From assembly GCA_964649825.1 (NCBI GenBank), contig CAZYQW010000029.1, forward strand, positions 62,001 through 126,000: a stretch of DNA of 64,000 nt, written 5' to 3'. Position 1 is the stretch's first letter; every line of letters starts with the position of its first letter. Positions 35,605 to 46,075 of the stretch are shown here, piece by piece. A program made the position numbers and the translations under genes. This DNA is from CAZYQW01 sp964649825 (GTDB lineage Bacteria > Planctomycetota > B15-G4 > JADJEK01). A model generated the notes under the pieces. That model had not been told where the DNA came from and did no database searches. It saw nothing but the letters and a program-made list of their open reading frames with translations.

Positions 35605-37368
35605 CTATTCGCCGGCGCCATCCTTCCCTGCCTCGGCCGGCTTCGGAATCACCACCATCTCCCCGCCGTTCCTCTCGGCGAGCTCCCGCAGGAAGTCCAG
35701 GTCGGCGTCCGCTCCGAACGCGATCGTATCGACGCGGATCTCGCCGCTTCGGTTCAGCCGAGAGACCTCCTCGACGATGTCGAGCGCGTTGGTCATCAGG
35801 CCCAGCGTCGGCCGCCCGTCCGAGAGGACGATGATCTGGTCGGGAACGGGCCGCTTCCGGTCCGACGCGAGCCGCGATCCGACCCACGCGATGCCGACCG
35901 CGGCCCGCACGCCGCCGAAGAAGTCCGTCCCCCCGACTGCCCCGATCCCACGGACGAAGCGGCGCGCTCTCCCCCTCGCCTCGTCGGAGCCGGGGACGAA
36001 CGCGTCCACGAACACGCGAACGTTCTGACTGAACGTGACCACGTTGAACTGGGTCTCCTCGTCCAGCCGCTCGATCGTGCCGAGGAGCTCTTTTCGCGCC
36101 GACTCGATCTTCGATTCGAACCCGACCGGGCCGATCAGGTCCTGCATGCTGCCGGACCCGTCGATCACGAACACGATCCGGCGACCGAGGATCGGCACCC
36201 CGTAGAAGCGCGGAGCGGCCGCGTACCGCTTGTCGAGCGGTCCGATCGACTTGCCTTGTCTCATGAGCCGGCGCGCGCGGATGTACTCCAGGAACCGTGG
36301 CTGCGCCCGCTCCTGGAGGTACCACTCCAGGTACTTCGATCGATCGGTCGGGTTGCGAAACGTCACCGGCGTCAGATGATCGATCGTGTCCCCCAACGCG
36401 TCCTCGACCCGCACCGGGAACGACCGCGCTCCGGGCGCGGACCCACGCGATGGGTCGGCGAGGAGTTCGGCCAGGCGACGAATCGAGGTCTCGACGACAC
36501 GCTTCCGCAACACGCGGAGCACCGCGAGGCAGACCTCCTCGTCCTCGGACGGCGAGACGAGGTCGATCAATCGCTCGAGCTTCGCGTCCGCGAGCTCCAG
36601 CTCGGGATCGGCGTCGAGCGTCCCCTCGACGGCACGGGCGGCGGCGGCGCGCACGAGCGCGTTCTCCTCGTGAAGCAGCGCCGCGAAGCACGTCTCCAGG
36701 ATCCTGAAGCGGTGAAACGGCGCCAGGGAGTCGTGTCGTACGCTCGCCGCCAACAGATCGGCGGCGACCTCGCGCTCCGCCGCGCTCGCCCCTTCCGCGT
36801 CGCGCAGCGTCGCGAGCAAGGCGTCGACCGAGCGCGAAAACGGGAGCCGCAGGATCGCGTGCCGCGCCTCGCGTCGCACGAGGTGCGGTCGAAACGGTTG
36901 CGCCATCCACCAGTCGCGCGGCGAGTAGACGCGATGGAGGTCATGCGCGGCGACGCGCAGGAGCAGGCGTATCGAGGCGTCCGTCGCGTCGTCGGACGTC
37001 AGGCTGAACCGCTCGAGAAGATCGGCGAAGGCGACGAACCGGGGCCGGTCGGAGAAGTCGGACAGCATCCCGCCGGCGCGGGTGATCGCGATCAGATCGG
37101 CCGGCGAGCTGTCGTGGACGTCCTCGGGGTGGATCGACAGATACCGCCGCAGCTCGTGCTCGTAACGTTCGAACTCGGCCATGCGATCGCCGTCGGTCGC
37201 GCACGTCGCGCGCAGCAGCTCGAGATGAACATCCTCGGCCAGGCGGTGCTGGGGCTTGCCGTCGACGTACTCGCGGAACCACTTCTCCAGCCGGTCGTAC
37301 GCCGAGTCGCGGGGCGCTCCCACGCCGGCGGCACCGATCGCGATCACGACCCCCAGGATCCAATGCAA
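35605..37368 (-). CDS. Secreted VWA-domain protein with helical (HEAT-like) N-terminal half
   Basis: 587 residues. Short signal (ILGVVIAIGAAGVGA), HEAT-like helices (about 110-310), and a C-terminal von Willebrand A domain with full MIDAS: DGSGS at 403-407, GGTDFFGG and VLSDGRPT. It probably binds a protein partner metal-dependently. Start is TTG at 37368: a strong GGAGGTG lies 5-6 bases upstream and the signal peptide begins there. No ATG fits. Confidence 0.8.
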   Translation of the reverse strand: MHWILGVVIAIGAAGVGAPRDSAYDRLEKWFREYVDGKPQHRLAEDVHLELLRATCATDGDRMAEFERYEHELRRYLSIHPEDVHDSSPADLIAITRAGGMLSDFSDRPRFVAFADLLERFSLTSDDATDASIRLLLRVAAHDLHRVYSPRDWWMAQPFRPHLVRREARHAILRLPFSRSVDALLATLRDAEGASAAEREVAADLLAASVRHDSLAPFHRFRILETCFAALLHEENALVRAAAARAVEGTLDADPELELADAKLERLIDLVSPSEDEEVCLAVLRVLRKRVVETSIRRLAELLADPSRGSAPGARSFPVRVEDALGDTIDHLTPVTFRNPTDRSKYLEWYLQERAQPRFLEYIRARRLMRQGKSIGPLDKRYAAAPRFYGVPILGRRIVFVIDGSGSMQDLIGPVGFESKIESARKELLGTIERLDEETQFNVVTFSQNVRVFVDAFVPGSDEARGRARRFVRGIGAVGGTDFFGGVRAAVGIAWVGSRLASDRKRPVPDQIIVLSDGRPTLGLMTNALDIVEEVSRLNRSGEIRVDTIAFGADADLDFLRELAERNGGEMVVIPKPAEAGKDGAGE

Positions 37369-37489
37369 CGGCCACCTCCGTCCAAATTGCGCGCGCGCGT
37401 TGGGTCGCGGACGGGTGGGGCGCCGCGGTCGTCCGAGATTCTACGGGATCGCGCCGGATCGCCGCCCCAGCCGGCGCGAGGCTCGCGAC

Positions 37490-40363
37490 TCAGGGGACGT
37501 CGAACGTCCGCGCCACGAAGTCGAGTGCGCCGCTCTTGTCGTACACCGCGGCGTAATAGACCCACGTCCCGGACGGGAGGGGCGGGACGTTCGGGATCCG
37601 GATCGAGTAGCTGTCGCCGCCGTCGTGCGCGAGGGGCAGCTTGCCGAGGTACTGCCCGGTCGGCAGCACGATGTGGACCTCGACGCGGTCGACGTCGACG
37701 GCGCCGACGGGATCGGTCGCAAAGACGCGGAACACGAAATCGCTCGGTCCCACGAACGGGTTCGGCTCGACGAACGCGTCGAGGAGCTTCGGCGGAACGT
37801 TGGTCTGCCTCCGCACCACCGCGACCCAATCGGCCCCGCCCGCCGGCGGCGCGCCGAGGTTCACGACGCCGGGTCCGGCAACGGTCGCGACCGTCCCGGG
37901 CTGGAGCGGACCGCCGAGCCGCGCGTCGTACCAGCCGATGGAATAGGTCGCCGTGCTCGCCTGGACGTCGAGCGTCGTCGCCCCGCCGTTTGGACGATAG
38001 ACCGCATAGACGTGATCCGGCCGCGCCAGCACGAAGTCGTTCGCTTCCGGAGTGAGCTCGTCGCGGTGTTCCATTTCCGCGAACGGGATCTCGGTCGCGA
38101 AGAAGTCGAGCGCCACTTTCGTGATGTCCCACATGTGGTCGCGGCTGCGCCAGTCCTCGCAGTCGAGGTCGCTGTGCGGGAACGCGTAGCCGAAGTACCA
38201 CTCGCAGCCGCTCCCCTGCCCCATGAGGTTGCCCCACAACGCGTTCTTCCGGATCGAGTCGTGCCAGAAGTCGTTCGCGTCCGGGACGACGCCCGAGTTC
38301 GCAGGGACCTGCTCGTCGTTGCACACGAACCAGCGATGCCCGGCCGCCGCCGATGCGTCGACCCACTTCAGCGTCTCGGAGTGCACGACGTCCGGATCGA
38401 CCTGCATCGACGGTCCGTCGATCGTCGCGAAGCCGAGCAGCGGCGTGTAGACCTGGCTCAGCGCGCTCGGGAACGTGTGCACCGTGATCGGGTGGTCGTA
38501 CGGGTCGTTCGCGCGGATGAACTCGGCGAACGCGCGGCGCTCCGCGTCGGTGTTCGTGTTCTCCTCGCCGAGGTTCCAGACCAACGCGAGGTTGTGGCCG
38601 AAACGCGCGATCAGCTCGCGGTAGTAGAGCGTGCGCATGAAGCCGATCCCGCCGCCCGACAGCGCCTGATCGTTCTCGGTCTCCTGCGTGATCACGTTCA
38701 GCGCCAGCCCGAGGTCGGTCATGTGGTCGAGCACGACGTCCCACTGCGCGAGCTTGCTGACGTCGTAGCGGTACTTCGCGACGGTCGAGATCCACGGGAA
38801 GACCTCGCGGCCGTCGCCGCCGTCGACGTTGAAGGTCAGGAAGTAGACGCTGTTCATCCCCTTGCCCGCGAGGTAGTTCAGCGCACCGATGATGCGTTGG
38901 CCCTTCGGCGTCGGCCCGCCGCCGAGCCACGTCGGATCCCCGGCGTCGAAATCGCCGGCGTGCGCGTCGAAGTGGTGCAGGCCATCGGCGTGGACCCCGA
39001 AGTTCAGATCGTTCACGGCCCCGCCGGTATCGACCGTGTTGTCGAACTCGTAGTACCCGAGGAAGTTCTCTGGGCTGTCCGCGCCTCCTTTGATGAACGG
39101 TTCGTTCGTTTCGGCGAACCGAAGGTGGTGACCACCGACGTACCGCAGCGCGCCCTTCTTGCGGAAGCCCGGCGCCGCCGCGTCGGCCGGCTGGACGACG
39201 AACGACCCGCCGCCGCCGTCGAACGAGATCGGCACGCCGGGGTTCGCGTCGTAGTCGACGGAGACGTTCACGCCGGTGCGAAACGAGGCGACGAAGAACC
39301 AGGTGCCGGCCCGATCGGGGACGAAATGCGCGCGCCACTTCGTGCCGCTCTGCGCGCTCGTGTTCGCGGCGTCGCCGTCCGCCGCGAAGAACCCGGGAAC
39401 GTCGTAGACCGCCCCGCTCTCCGGGTGGGCGAACTGGACCTGCATTCGATAGTTCAAGAACGGGTTGTCGGCCGCGCTCTCGTGGAGCGACGAGGCGTGG
39501 GTGTAGGTCACGCTCGTCTTGTGCCACTTGCGCGCCACGCCGGAGACGGCCGCGGCGCTCGCAGGGTCGTACGCGACGACGGTCGCGCGGTCGGTCGCGG
39601 TCGCGCCGAGCGTGTCGGTCGCCGCGAGCTCGAAGACGTGCGCGCCGTACGCCGAGACCGAGACGACCGTCGACGCGCTCGACGGGCTCTGGATCACGGC
39701 CGGAGGGCCAGACACCTGCGTCCACTGCACCTGCTGGATCCCGTCCGCGTCGGACGCGCTCCCGAGCAACGACGCCTGGACGGCGGGCGCGGTCACGATC
39801 CGCATCGGGCCAGCGTCGACGTCGGGCGACGCGTTGCCGAGGAACGTCGTATCGAGATGCGTGGCCGGAACGATCGCTTTGGTCTGCCCCGGCCCCTGGA
39901 AGAAGAGCCGGATGGTCGCCGCGCCGCCCTGGTTGAAATGCTCGAGGCGGATCGGAAGCCAACCGCCCGCGGTCGCGATGAACGCGCCGTTGTCGTCCTG
40001 CACGGCATGCGTCGTCCAGACGTCGATCAAGAGCTGGCCGTCGACCCAGAGACGCACGCCGTCGTTCGACGTCGTCGTGAACGTCCATGCGCCCGACGCC
40101 GGAAGGTGGACGAAGCCGGTCCAACGCTCGGAGTAGAGGTCGTCCGCGAAGATCGGCGTGCCGTCCGGCGCGTCACCGTTCCAGACGAAATCGATCGCTG
40201 GATCGGTGCGCACGAAGTCGCCGGAGGTTCCCGGAACCGGTGGGTTCTTCTGCTCGAAGTAGTCGCCCCGAAGGCCCGGCGCGCCGAAGACGGAAGGAGA
40301 GAGGAGAGCGCCGAGCAACGCCGACGACAGCGCGCCGTGCGCGCGCACGAACCGCGGAAGCAT
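37490..40363 (-). CDS. Secreted PA14/DUF5060-type glycoside-hydrolase-like protein
   Basis: 957 residues. Signal peptide; PA14 domain (about 30-165, GDYFEQKNPPV...SNDGVRLWVDGQLLID); Ig/PKD-like domain; DUF5060-type beta domain (about 270-370); then an (alpha/beta)8-like region with FIKGGADSPENFLG and VWNLGEENTNTD, where the Glu residues are in the place of GH acid/base or nucleophile; C-terminal 'putative collagen-binding' beta domain. Likely an extracellular glycan hydrolase; the sugar is unknown. The ATG at 40363 has only a distant GGAG. Confidence 0.82.
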   Translation of the reverse strand: MLPRFVRAHGALSSALLGALLSPSVFGAPGLRGDYFEQKNPPVPGTSGDFVRTDPAIDFVWNGDAPDGTPIFADDLYSERWTGFVHLPASGAWTFTTTSNDGVRLWVDGQLLIDVWTTHAVQDDNGAFIATAGGWLPIRLEHFNQGGAATIRLFFQGPGQTKAIVPATHLDTTFLGNASPDVDAGPMRIVTAPAVQASLLGSASDADGIQQVQWTQVSGPPAVIQSPSSASTVVSVSAYGAHVFELAATDTLGATATDRATVVAYDPASAAAVSGVARKWHKTSVTYTHASSLHESAADNPFLNYRMQVQFAHPESGAVYDVPGFFAADGDAANTSAQSGTKWRAHFVPDRAGTWFFVASFRTGVNVSVDYDANPGVPISFDGGGGSFVVQPADAAAPGFRKKGALRYVGGHHLRFAETNEPFIKGGADSPENFLGYYEFDNTVDTGGAVNDLNFGVHADGLHHFDAHAGDFDAGDPTWLGGGPTPKGQRIIGALNYLAGKGMNSVYFLTFNVDGGDGREVFPWISTVAKYRYDVSKLAQWDVVLDHMTDLGLALNVITQETENDQALSGGGIGFMRTLYYRELIARFGHNLALVWNLGEENTNTDAERRAFAEFIRANDPYDHPITVHTFPSALSQVYTPLLGFATIDGPSMQVDPDVVHSETLKWVDASAAAGHRWFVCNDEQVPANSGVVPDANDFWHDSIRKNALWGNLMGQGSGCEWYFGYAFPHSDLDCEDWRSRDHMWDITKVALDFFATEIPFAEMEHRDELTPEANDFVLARPDHVYAVYRPNGGATTLDVQASTATYSIGWYDARLGGPLQPGTVATVAGPGVVNLGAPPAGGADWVAVVRRQTNVPPKLLDAFVEPNPFVGPSDFVFRVFATDPVGAVDVDRVEVHIVLPTGQYLGKLPLAHDGGDSYSIRIPNVPPLPSGTWVYYAAVYDKSGALDFVARTFDVP

Positions 40364-40414
40364 AGGGAGAGACTCCTCGAATTGCGGGGCTGGCCACGTC
40401 GCTGGCGGTCGAGT

Positions 40415-41767
40415 CTATTTCGAATCGAACCGTCCCGGGGACTCAAAAACCCTCGGTCCCGCCGAGCTGCGTGCCATCCGACCCTGCCGCCGGCCGAGCA
40501 GGAAACCCGTCCAAGCCCAGGCCAACGCGAACGGAACCGCGGTCAGCGCGACCATCGGCAGCGCCAGCGGCTCCTTCAGCGTCGCGAACGCCACCGCCGC
40601 GAGCGAGTCGCCGCCGCGATAGACGAAGGTGTCGATGAAGCTCTTCGCCTTGTACTTCTCCGCGCGGTCCACGACCGTGAAGAGGATCTCGCGCGCCGGC
40701 CGCGTCACCGAGTAGTTGGTCGCCTTGCGGAGCACCTCGAACACGATGATCGCCTCGAGGGTGAACGTCGCGCCGAGGGTGGCGAACCCGATCACCGTGA
40801 TGACGGGAACGAGCACGAGTCCGAACGTCACGCCGAAACGATCGATCAGTCGTCCGGCGACGAAGAGCTGGCCCAGCAGCGCGAGCCACTGCACGACGAG
40901 CTCGACGTGGGCGAAGAGGGCGACCTGATCGCGCCGGTCGGGCACCTCGACGGCGACGATGTTCTGCCGCTCGAAGTAGAGGACCGACGACGTGTACGCG
41001 TAGAGGAAGAGGAACAGACAGATCCCGATCAAGTACGGCGAGCGCGCGATCCGCCGGAGACCCTCGAACGCGCCGCTCAGGATCGGCTGGCGTTGGTCGC
41101 CGTCGTGCCGCGCCTCCACTTCCAACGCGGTCGAGACGCGCCGCAACCGCACCACGCATCGAACGCCGAGCTCGAGCAGCACCGCCGCGACGACGAGCAG
41201 CGGAAACACGCCGATCCGCTCGACCAGCAAGGCGGTCAACACGGATCCGGCCATGCCGCCGATCGTGACCGTCGCGGTCAGGATCGGAAACAGGCGCCGC
41301 GCCGGACCGCTCTGGAACGTGTCGGCCATCAAGACGAAGTAGACCGACGTCGCGAACAGGTTGTAGACGCTGACCCACACGTAGAAGGCGCGCGCGAGCC
41401 AGACCTCCTGCGTCGGGTTCGCGATCGAGAACGCCCCGGCGAACACGAGAAGCACGACCGCGATGAAGCGATACAGCACGGGCGCGACCGAACGCCGCGG
41501 GAACCTGGACGCGAGCGCGGCGAAGGCGAGATGGGCGACGAGCATCGCGACGAGGCCGACGAGGAAGAGCGACTCGAGGTTCTCGACTCCCTGCCGGATG
41601 CCGCGCTCGTCGCGGATCGGCTTGATCACCGCGTAGGAGCAGAAGACGAAGAACCCGAACAGGAACGACCAGACGACGACGGGCCATTCGCCCGGTTCGA
41701 CTTTGAGCAACCGTTGGATCGCCCCACCCCGAGCGGACGCCGCTCGTTGGTCCGAGTCCTCGATCAA
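40415..41767 (-). CDS. MFS-type transporter (NTP/NDP-exchange-like)
   Basis: 450 residues with about 12 hydrophobic helices. The first helix, WSFLFGFFVFCSYAVIKPIRDERG, is typical of a bacterial group related to nucleotide/ADP-ATP translocases. Substrate unknown; the family name does not prove nucleotide transport. Start is TTG at 41767, which overlaps the TGA of the phosphatase gene (TTGA). The overlap, and absence of another start before the first helix, decide it. Confidence 0.75.
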   Translation of the reverse strand: MIEDSDQRAASARGGAIQRLLKVEPGEWPVVVWSFLFGFFVFCSYAVIKPIRDERGIRQGVENLESLFLVGLVAMLVAHLAFAALASRFPRRSVAPVLYRFIAVVLLVFAGAFSIANPTQEVWLARAFYVWVSVYNLFATSVYFVLMADTFQSGPARRLFPILTATVTIGGMAGSVLTALLVERIGVFPLLVVAAVLLELGVRCVVRLRRVSTALEVEARHDGDQRQPILSGAFEGLRRIARSPYLIGICLFLFLYAYTSSVLYFERQNIVAVEVPDRRDQVALFAHVELVVQWLALLGQLFVAGRLIDRFGVTFGLVLVPVITVIGFATLGATFTLEAIIVFEVLRKATNYSVTRPAREILFTVVDRAEKYKAKSFIDTFVYRGGDSLAAVAFATLKEPLALPMVALTAVPFALAWAWTGFLLGRRQGRMARSSAGPRVFESPGRFDSK

Positions 41768-42438
41768 CGCGGCGTGGCTCCCCCCCGGCCCCGCCGATAC
41801 AGCGCGACGATCTCGTCCGGCCGGTCGACGAAGTGCCCCGGCTCATGGCGCGCGAGCTCGTCGCGGCCGCGAAACCCCCAGGTCACCGCGACCGACGTCA
41901 TCCCCGCGGCGCGGGCCGTCTGCATGTCGATGGGAGTGTCACCCACGTACAAGACCTCCTCGGCTGCGAGCTCGAGCCGGCCCAGGATCCAACGGGTCGA
42001 CGTCGGGTCGGGCTTGCGCGGAAACTCGTCGCGCTGACCGAGCACCACCTCGAAGGCGTCGCTCGCTCCAAGCCCGGCGATCGTCTGCACGGTGAGCGGG
42101 TGAGGCTTGTTGGAAAGAACGGCGAGACGGGCGCCGATCGCCCGCAGCTCCTCGATCATCGCGGCGACGCCGTCGTAGAAGCGGACGTGGAGCATGGGGT
42201 TGCGGTCATAGAACGCGCGAACTTCCATGGTCAGCGCGGGCAGCAGGTCGAGGCGACCCTCGGGCAGGCCTTTTCGGCACAGGACTTCGACGCCTTCGCC
42301 GACCATCCCCGCCACGGCTTCCCCGGGATGCGACGGCAAGCCGAGCGCTTCGAGGCCGTGGTTCAACGCCGCTGAGATCGTCCGCAGGGTGTCCGCGAGC
42401 GTTCCGTCGAGGTCGAAGATCAAGCCGCGCCAGGTCAT
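41764..42438 (-). CDS. HAD-superfamily phosphatase, phosphoglycolate-phosphatase-like
   Basis: 224 residues. HAD motif I DLDGTLADT, motif II LSNKPHP, motif III Lys in FPRKPDP, motif IV GDTPIDMQTARAAG. The cap between motifs I and II is the helical type of Gph/PGP enzymes. It most likely removes phosphate from 2-phosphoglycolate (DNA repair or photorespiration salvage), but related sugar phosphates are possible. ATG 42438 chosen because the first strand begins there; the frame opens at 42468. Translationally coupled to the MFS-type gene. Confidence 0.88.
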   Translation of the reverse strand: MTWRGLIFDLDGTLADTLRTISAALNHGLEALGLPSHPGEAVAGMVGEGVEVLCRKGLPEGRLDLLPALTMEVRAFYDRNPMLHVRFYDGVAAMIEELRAIGARLAVLSNKPHPLTVQTIAGLGASDAFEVVLGQRDEFPRKPDPTSTRWILGRLELAAEEVLYVGDTPIDMQTARAAGMTSVAVTWGFRGRDELARHEPGHFVDRPDEIVALYRRGRGGATPR

Positions 42439-42549
42439 TCGAGGCGGAGCATAGCGGGGGCTGCGCACCTTTGCCGATCGACGCCGTCACGTTCCGCGTC
42501 GGGCGCGCGCCCCGCGGACGCGCGACGGTTCGCACCCGGCGACGTCGAT

Positions 42550-43563
42550 CTACCTGCCCGCGCGCTCGAACGCCCGCCGGATGCGCAGGATCTCGGTCAG
42601 GAAGTGTCCAGCCAGGGGGTCGCCCGCGCGCTCGCTCGCGAGCAAGCGAAACGTCGCTTCGGCTTCGTCGATTCGACCCGAGAAGAAGTCGACGTACGCG
42701 AGGACGACCAGCGCCTCGCCGTCCTTGGGTTTTGCCAGCACGTGCGCGACGAGCGCGCCCCGTTGCGCCTCGAGAGCCTCGACGTCGTCGTAGAGCGCGG
42801 CCAGCCCGACGCCGGTCTCCACCCACTCGGGCAGCGAATCGAGGCCGCGCCGGATCTCGAGCGAGGCAGCGTCGTAGTCTCCCTTCGCGAACAGGGCGTG
42901 GGCGCGGGCGAACCGCAGGATCCCGGAGTTCCCGGACTTCGGCAGCGTGCGACGGAGCTGCGCATCCACCTCGTCGTACTTGCCGGCGGCGAACGCACGC
43001 ACCGACCGCCGGAGGGCCGGCGCGACGTCCTCCCGTCCTTCGATCTCCTGCATGGCCGCGAGCACGGCGGGTGGGAACTCCGGCCGGAGCGCGTGGTCCG
43101 CCGAGGTCTCGGCCAGGAGCAGCGCCGACTCGGACAGGGGATGAAACCACGCGAAGTAGGTCGGCACGACCCCGAAGCCGGCGGGGAGGCCGGGAAGCAC
43201 GATCGGCTGGACGTCGCTCGGAACCAGGAACGGAGACCACCCTTCTTCGGTCGATCGGATCAGCTCCGGAACGTCGGTCTCCGGCACCGCGCGCGGGGGC
43301 TCCGCTTCGCCACCGAACCGAACGTCCGGCGTCCCGGTGACGTGGAGTCCCGAGGAGACGTCGCCCTTGTCACGCCTGGCACGCCGGAGGCCGGCGAGGA
43401 CGTCGCGAGTCTTCGCGCCGGCCTCTCGTCCCAGGGTCTCGCCGGGCCGGAAGGCGGCCGCGAACTCGCCCGAGTCGTTCGTGCCGGCATGGAGCGGCGG
43501 GCGTCCCGAGAAGGACATGAGAGCCGCGAGCAGGATCATGGACGAGGCGAGACGCGCCGTCAT
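42550..43563 (-). CDS. Secreted TPR-like protein
   Basis: 337 residues. Signal peptide (MILLAALMSFSG), a proline-rich beta section, then tetratricopeptide-like helix pairs from about 180 (AFAAGKYDEVDAQLRRTLP, AHALFAKGDYDAASLEIRRGL, YVDFFSGRIDEAEATFRLL). Probably a periplasmic or secreted scaffold; no partner is clear. ATG 43563 has GGAGG nine bases upstream; the open frame begins at 43617. Confidence 0.72.
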   Translation of the reverse strand: MTARLASSMILLAALMSFSGRPPLHAGTNDSGEFAAAFRPGETLGREAGAKTRDVLAGLRRARRDKGDVSSGLHVTGTPDVRFGGEAEPPRAVPETDVPELIRSTEEGWSPFLVPSDVQPIVLPGLPAGFGVVPTYFAWFHPLSESALLLAETSADHALRPEFPPAVLAAMQEIEGREDVAPALRRSVRAFAAGKYDEVDAQLRRTLPKSGNSGILRFARAHALFAKGDYDAASLEIRRGLDSLPEWVETGVGLAALYDDVEALEAQRGALVAHVLAKPKDGEALVVLAYVDFFSGRIDEAEATFRLLASERAGDPLAGHFLTEILRIRRAFERAGR

Positions 43564-43673
43564 CGATGAGACCTCCGGATTCCGAGCCACGCGATCATCC
43601 AAGTCGTCGGATGTCATTCGGATGTGTCATCGGATGCAGCGCGCCACCGACTGAAACGCGTTCGCCGGCCCCG

Positions 43674-44729
<1,056 letters not shown>

Positions 44730-44830
44730 GCCGGTGGTCTCCCAAATTCAGATAAAGCGATCGCATTTTCTCGTGTCGCGAGATTCGATTCAAGTCGTCT
44801 CGCGTCCCCCCCGGGAAGAAAGACCCGTTC

Positions 44831-44849
44831 CGAAATCGGACCGGTTTCG
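44831..44849. promoter_or_regulatory. Imperfect 19-bp palindrome in the divergent PLP-enzyme/kinase gap
   Basis: CGAAATCGGACCGGTTTCG: nine-base arms around a central A, with one G-T mismatch. It lies 78 bases upstream of the kinase start and 102 bases from the PLP-enzyme start, in a 197-base gap that has A/T-rich spots (44752-44776) fit for promoters. An operator for a dimeric regulator is possible; no regulator is encoded beside it. Confidence 0.3.
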
Positions 44850-44926
44850 AGCCCCGGAATCGGTCAACTCTCCCCCTCTGGATCGTCGATCAATGAGCGA
44901 GAAACGGAACCGCGGCTGGAGCCCCG

Positions 44927-46075
44927 ATGATTCAGCGATCCGGGCCGCTCACTCCCGGTCGGAAGCAAGGCGTGTCCACCGTCCTGGGGAGCGGGCTGAT
45001 CAGTGCCCTGGGGGTCGTCTCCGTCGCCCTGCTGACGGGGGACGCGACGGCGGTGACGCTGCTCGGCGTCTTGGGCGCCCTCGGCGTTGCGCACCTCTGG
45101 ACCGCACGGAGGCCTCCCCGCCCGCGCCCGGACGACGTCGAAACGACCAGCCGGTTTCACGACGACTACCTGCGGCTTGCCGGGCAGTTCGAAGAGGCGC
45201 TCGCCGACTACCAGCGCCAGGTCACGTCCGCCGAGCGGCAGCGCGAGGAGCTGAACACCTGCGTGCGCCGGCGAACCGCCGACCTGATCCGAACGAACCG
45301 GCGCCTCGAACGCCTCGATCGGGTCCGCGATGAGTTCCTCTCCTTGCTCGCGCACGAGCTGCGCACGCCGTTGACGTCGATCCGCTCGTACCTCGAGGTC
45401 GCGATCAACCAGACCTCGATCCCGCACGATCGCCAACAGGACCTGCTGCGCAACTGCCGGCGGCTCGTCCAGAGGCTCGCCAAGCTCATCAACGACCTGA
45501 TCCACGTCAGCCAGCTCCGTGCTGGCCGATACGAGTTCCGCATCGTCGCCGTCAACCCCCGCGACGTCCTCGACGAAGTGATCGAGGCGCAGCGGACCTC
45601 GATCCAGTCGCGAGGTTTGCGCCTCTGCGTCGCGCTGCAGGAGAACACCGGCGCGGTCTCGACCGATCGCGACGCGTTCAGCCGGATCCTCGAGGGGGTC
45701 GTCACGAACGCGATCCAGCACGGTCCCGACGGCTCGGAGATCACGATCGAAGCGGCACGGGTCGGAGAGCACGTCGAGATCGCCGTCGAGGACCAGGGAT
45801 CGGGGGTGTCGCCCGAGGACCACGAGATGATCTTCGAGCCGTTCTTCAAGACTCGCTCGGTGGGGCAGTCGACGCGCGAAGGGACCGGGCTCGGCCTCTT
45901 CCTCTGCCGCGAACTCGCGCAACGCATGGAAGCCGACCTGCGCCTCGACGCCGCGTCGAAGGGGGGAGCCCGCTTCATCGTCTCGCTGCCGTGCGCGCGG
46001 CGCTCCGGCGAGCCGAAGACGCCGCCGGCGACCGAACGAGGCGTCCCGACCTACCCCAGCTCCACGCGCGGGTAG
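44927..46075 (+). CDS. Membrane-anchored sensor histidine kinase (orphan)
   Basis: 382 residues. Two N-terminal membrane helices (GLISALGVVSVALLTG, VTLLGVLGALGVAHLW), a coiled-coil linker (about 75-135), HisKA domain with phospho-acceptor His143 in LLAHELRTPLTS, and a HATPase_c domain (VTNAIQH, EDQGSGVSPED, EGTGLGLFLCREL). No periplasmic sensor domain, so it senses membrane or cytosolic cues, or a partner. No response regulator is in the window. ATG 44927 has GGAG five bases upstream. Its 3' end overlaps the convergent helicase gene by 25 bases. Confidence 0.88.
   Translation: MIQRSGPLTPGRKQGVSTVLGSGLISALGVVSVALLTGDATAVTLLGVLGALGVAHLWTARRPPRPRPDDVETTSRFHDDYLRLAGQFEEALADYQRQVTSAERQREELNTCVRRRTADLIRTNRRLERLDRVRDEFLSLLAHELRTPLTSIRSYLEVAINQTSIPHDRQQDLLRNCRRLVQRLAKLINDLIHVSQLRAGRYEFRIVAVNPRDVLDEVIEAQRTSIQSRGLRLCVALQENTGAVSTDRDAFSRILEGVVTNAIQHGPDGSEITIEAARVGEHVEIAVEDQGSGVSPEDHEMIFEPFFKTRSVGQSTREGTGLGLFLCRELAQRMEADLRLDAASKGGARFIVSLPCARRSGEPKTPPATERGVPTYPSSTRG

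Noticed and set aside
37256..42037. Plus-strand open frame of 1,593 codons
   Set aside because: Shadow of the PA14 protein and MFS-type carrier; no domains, extreme Arg/Glu/Asp content.
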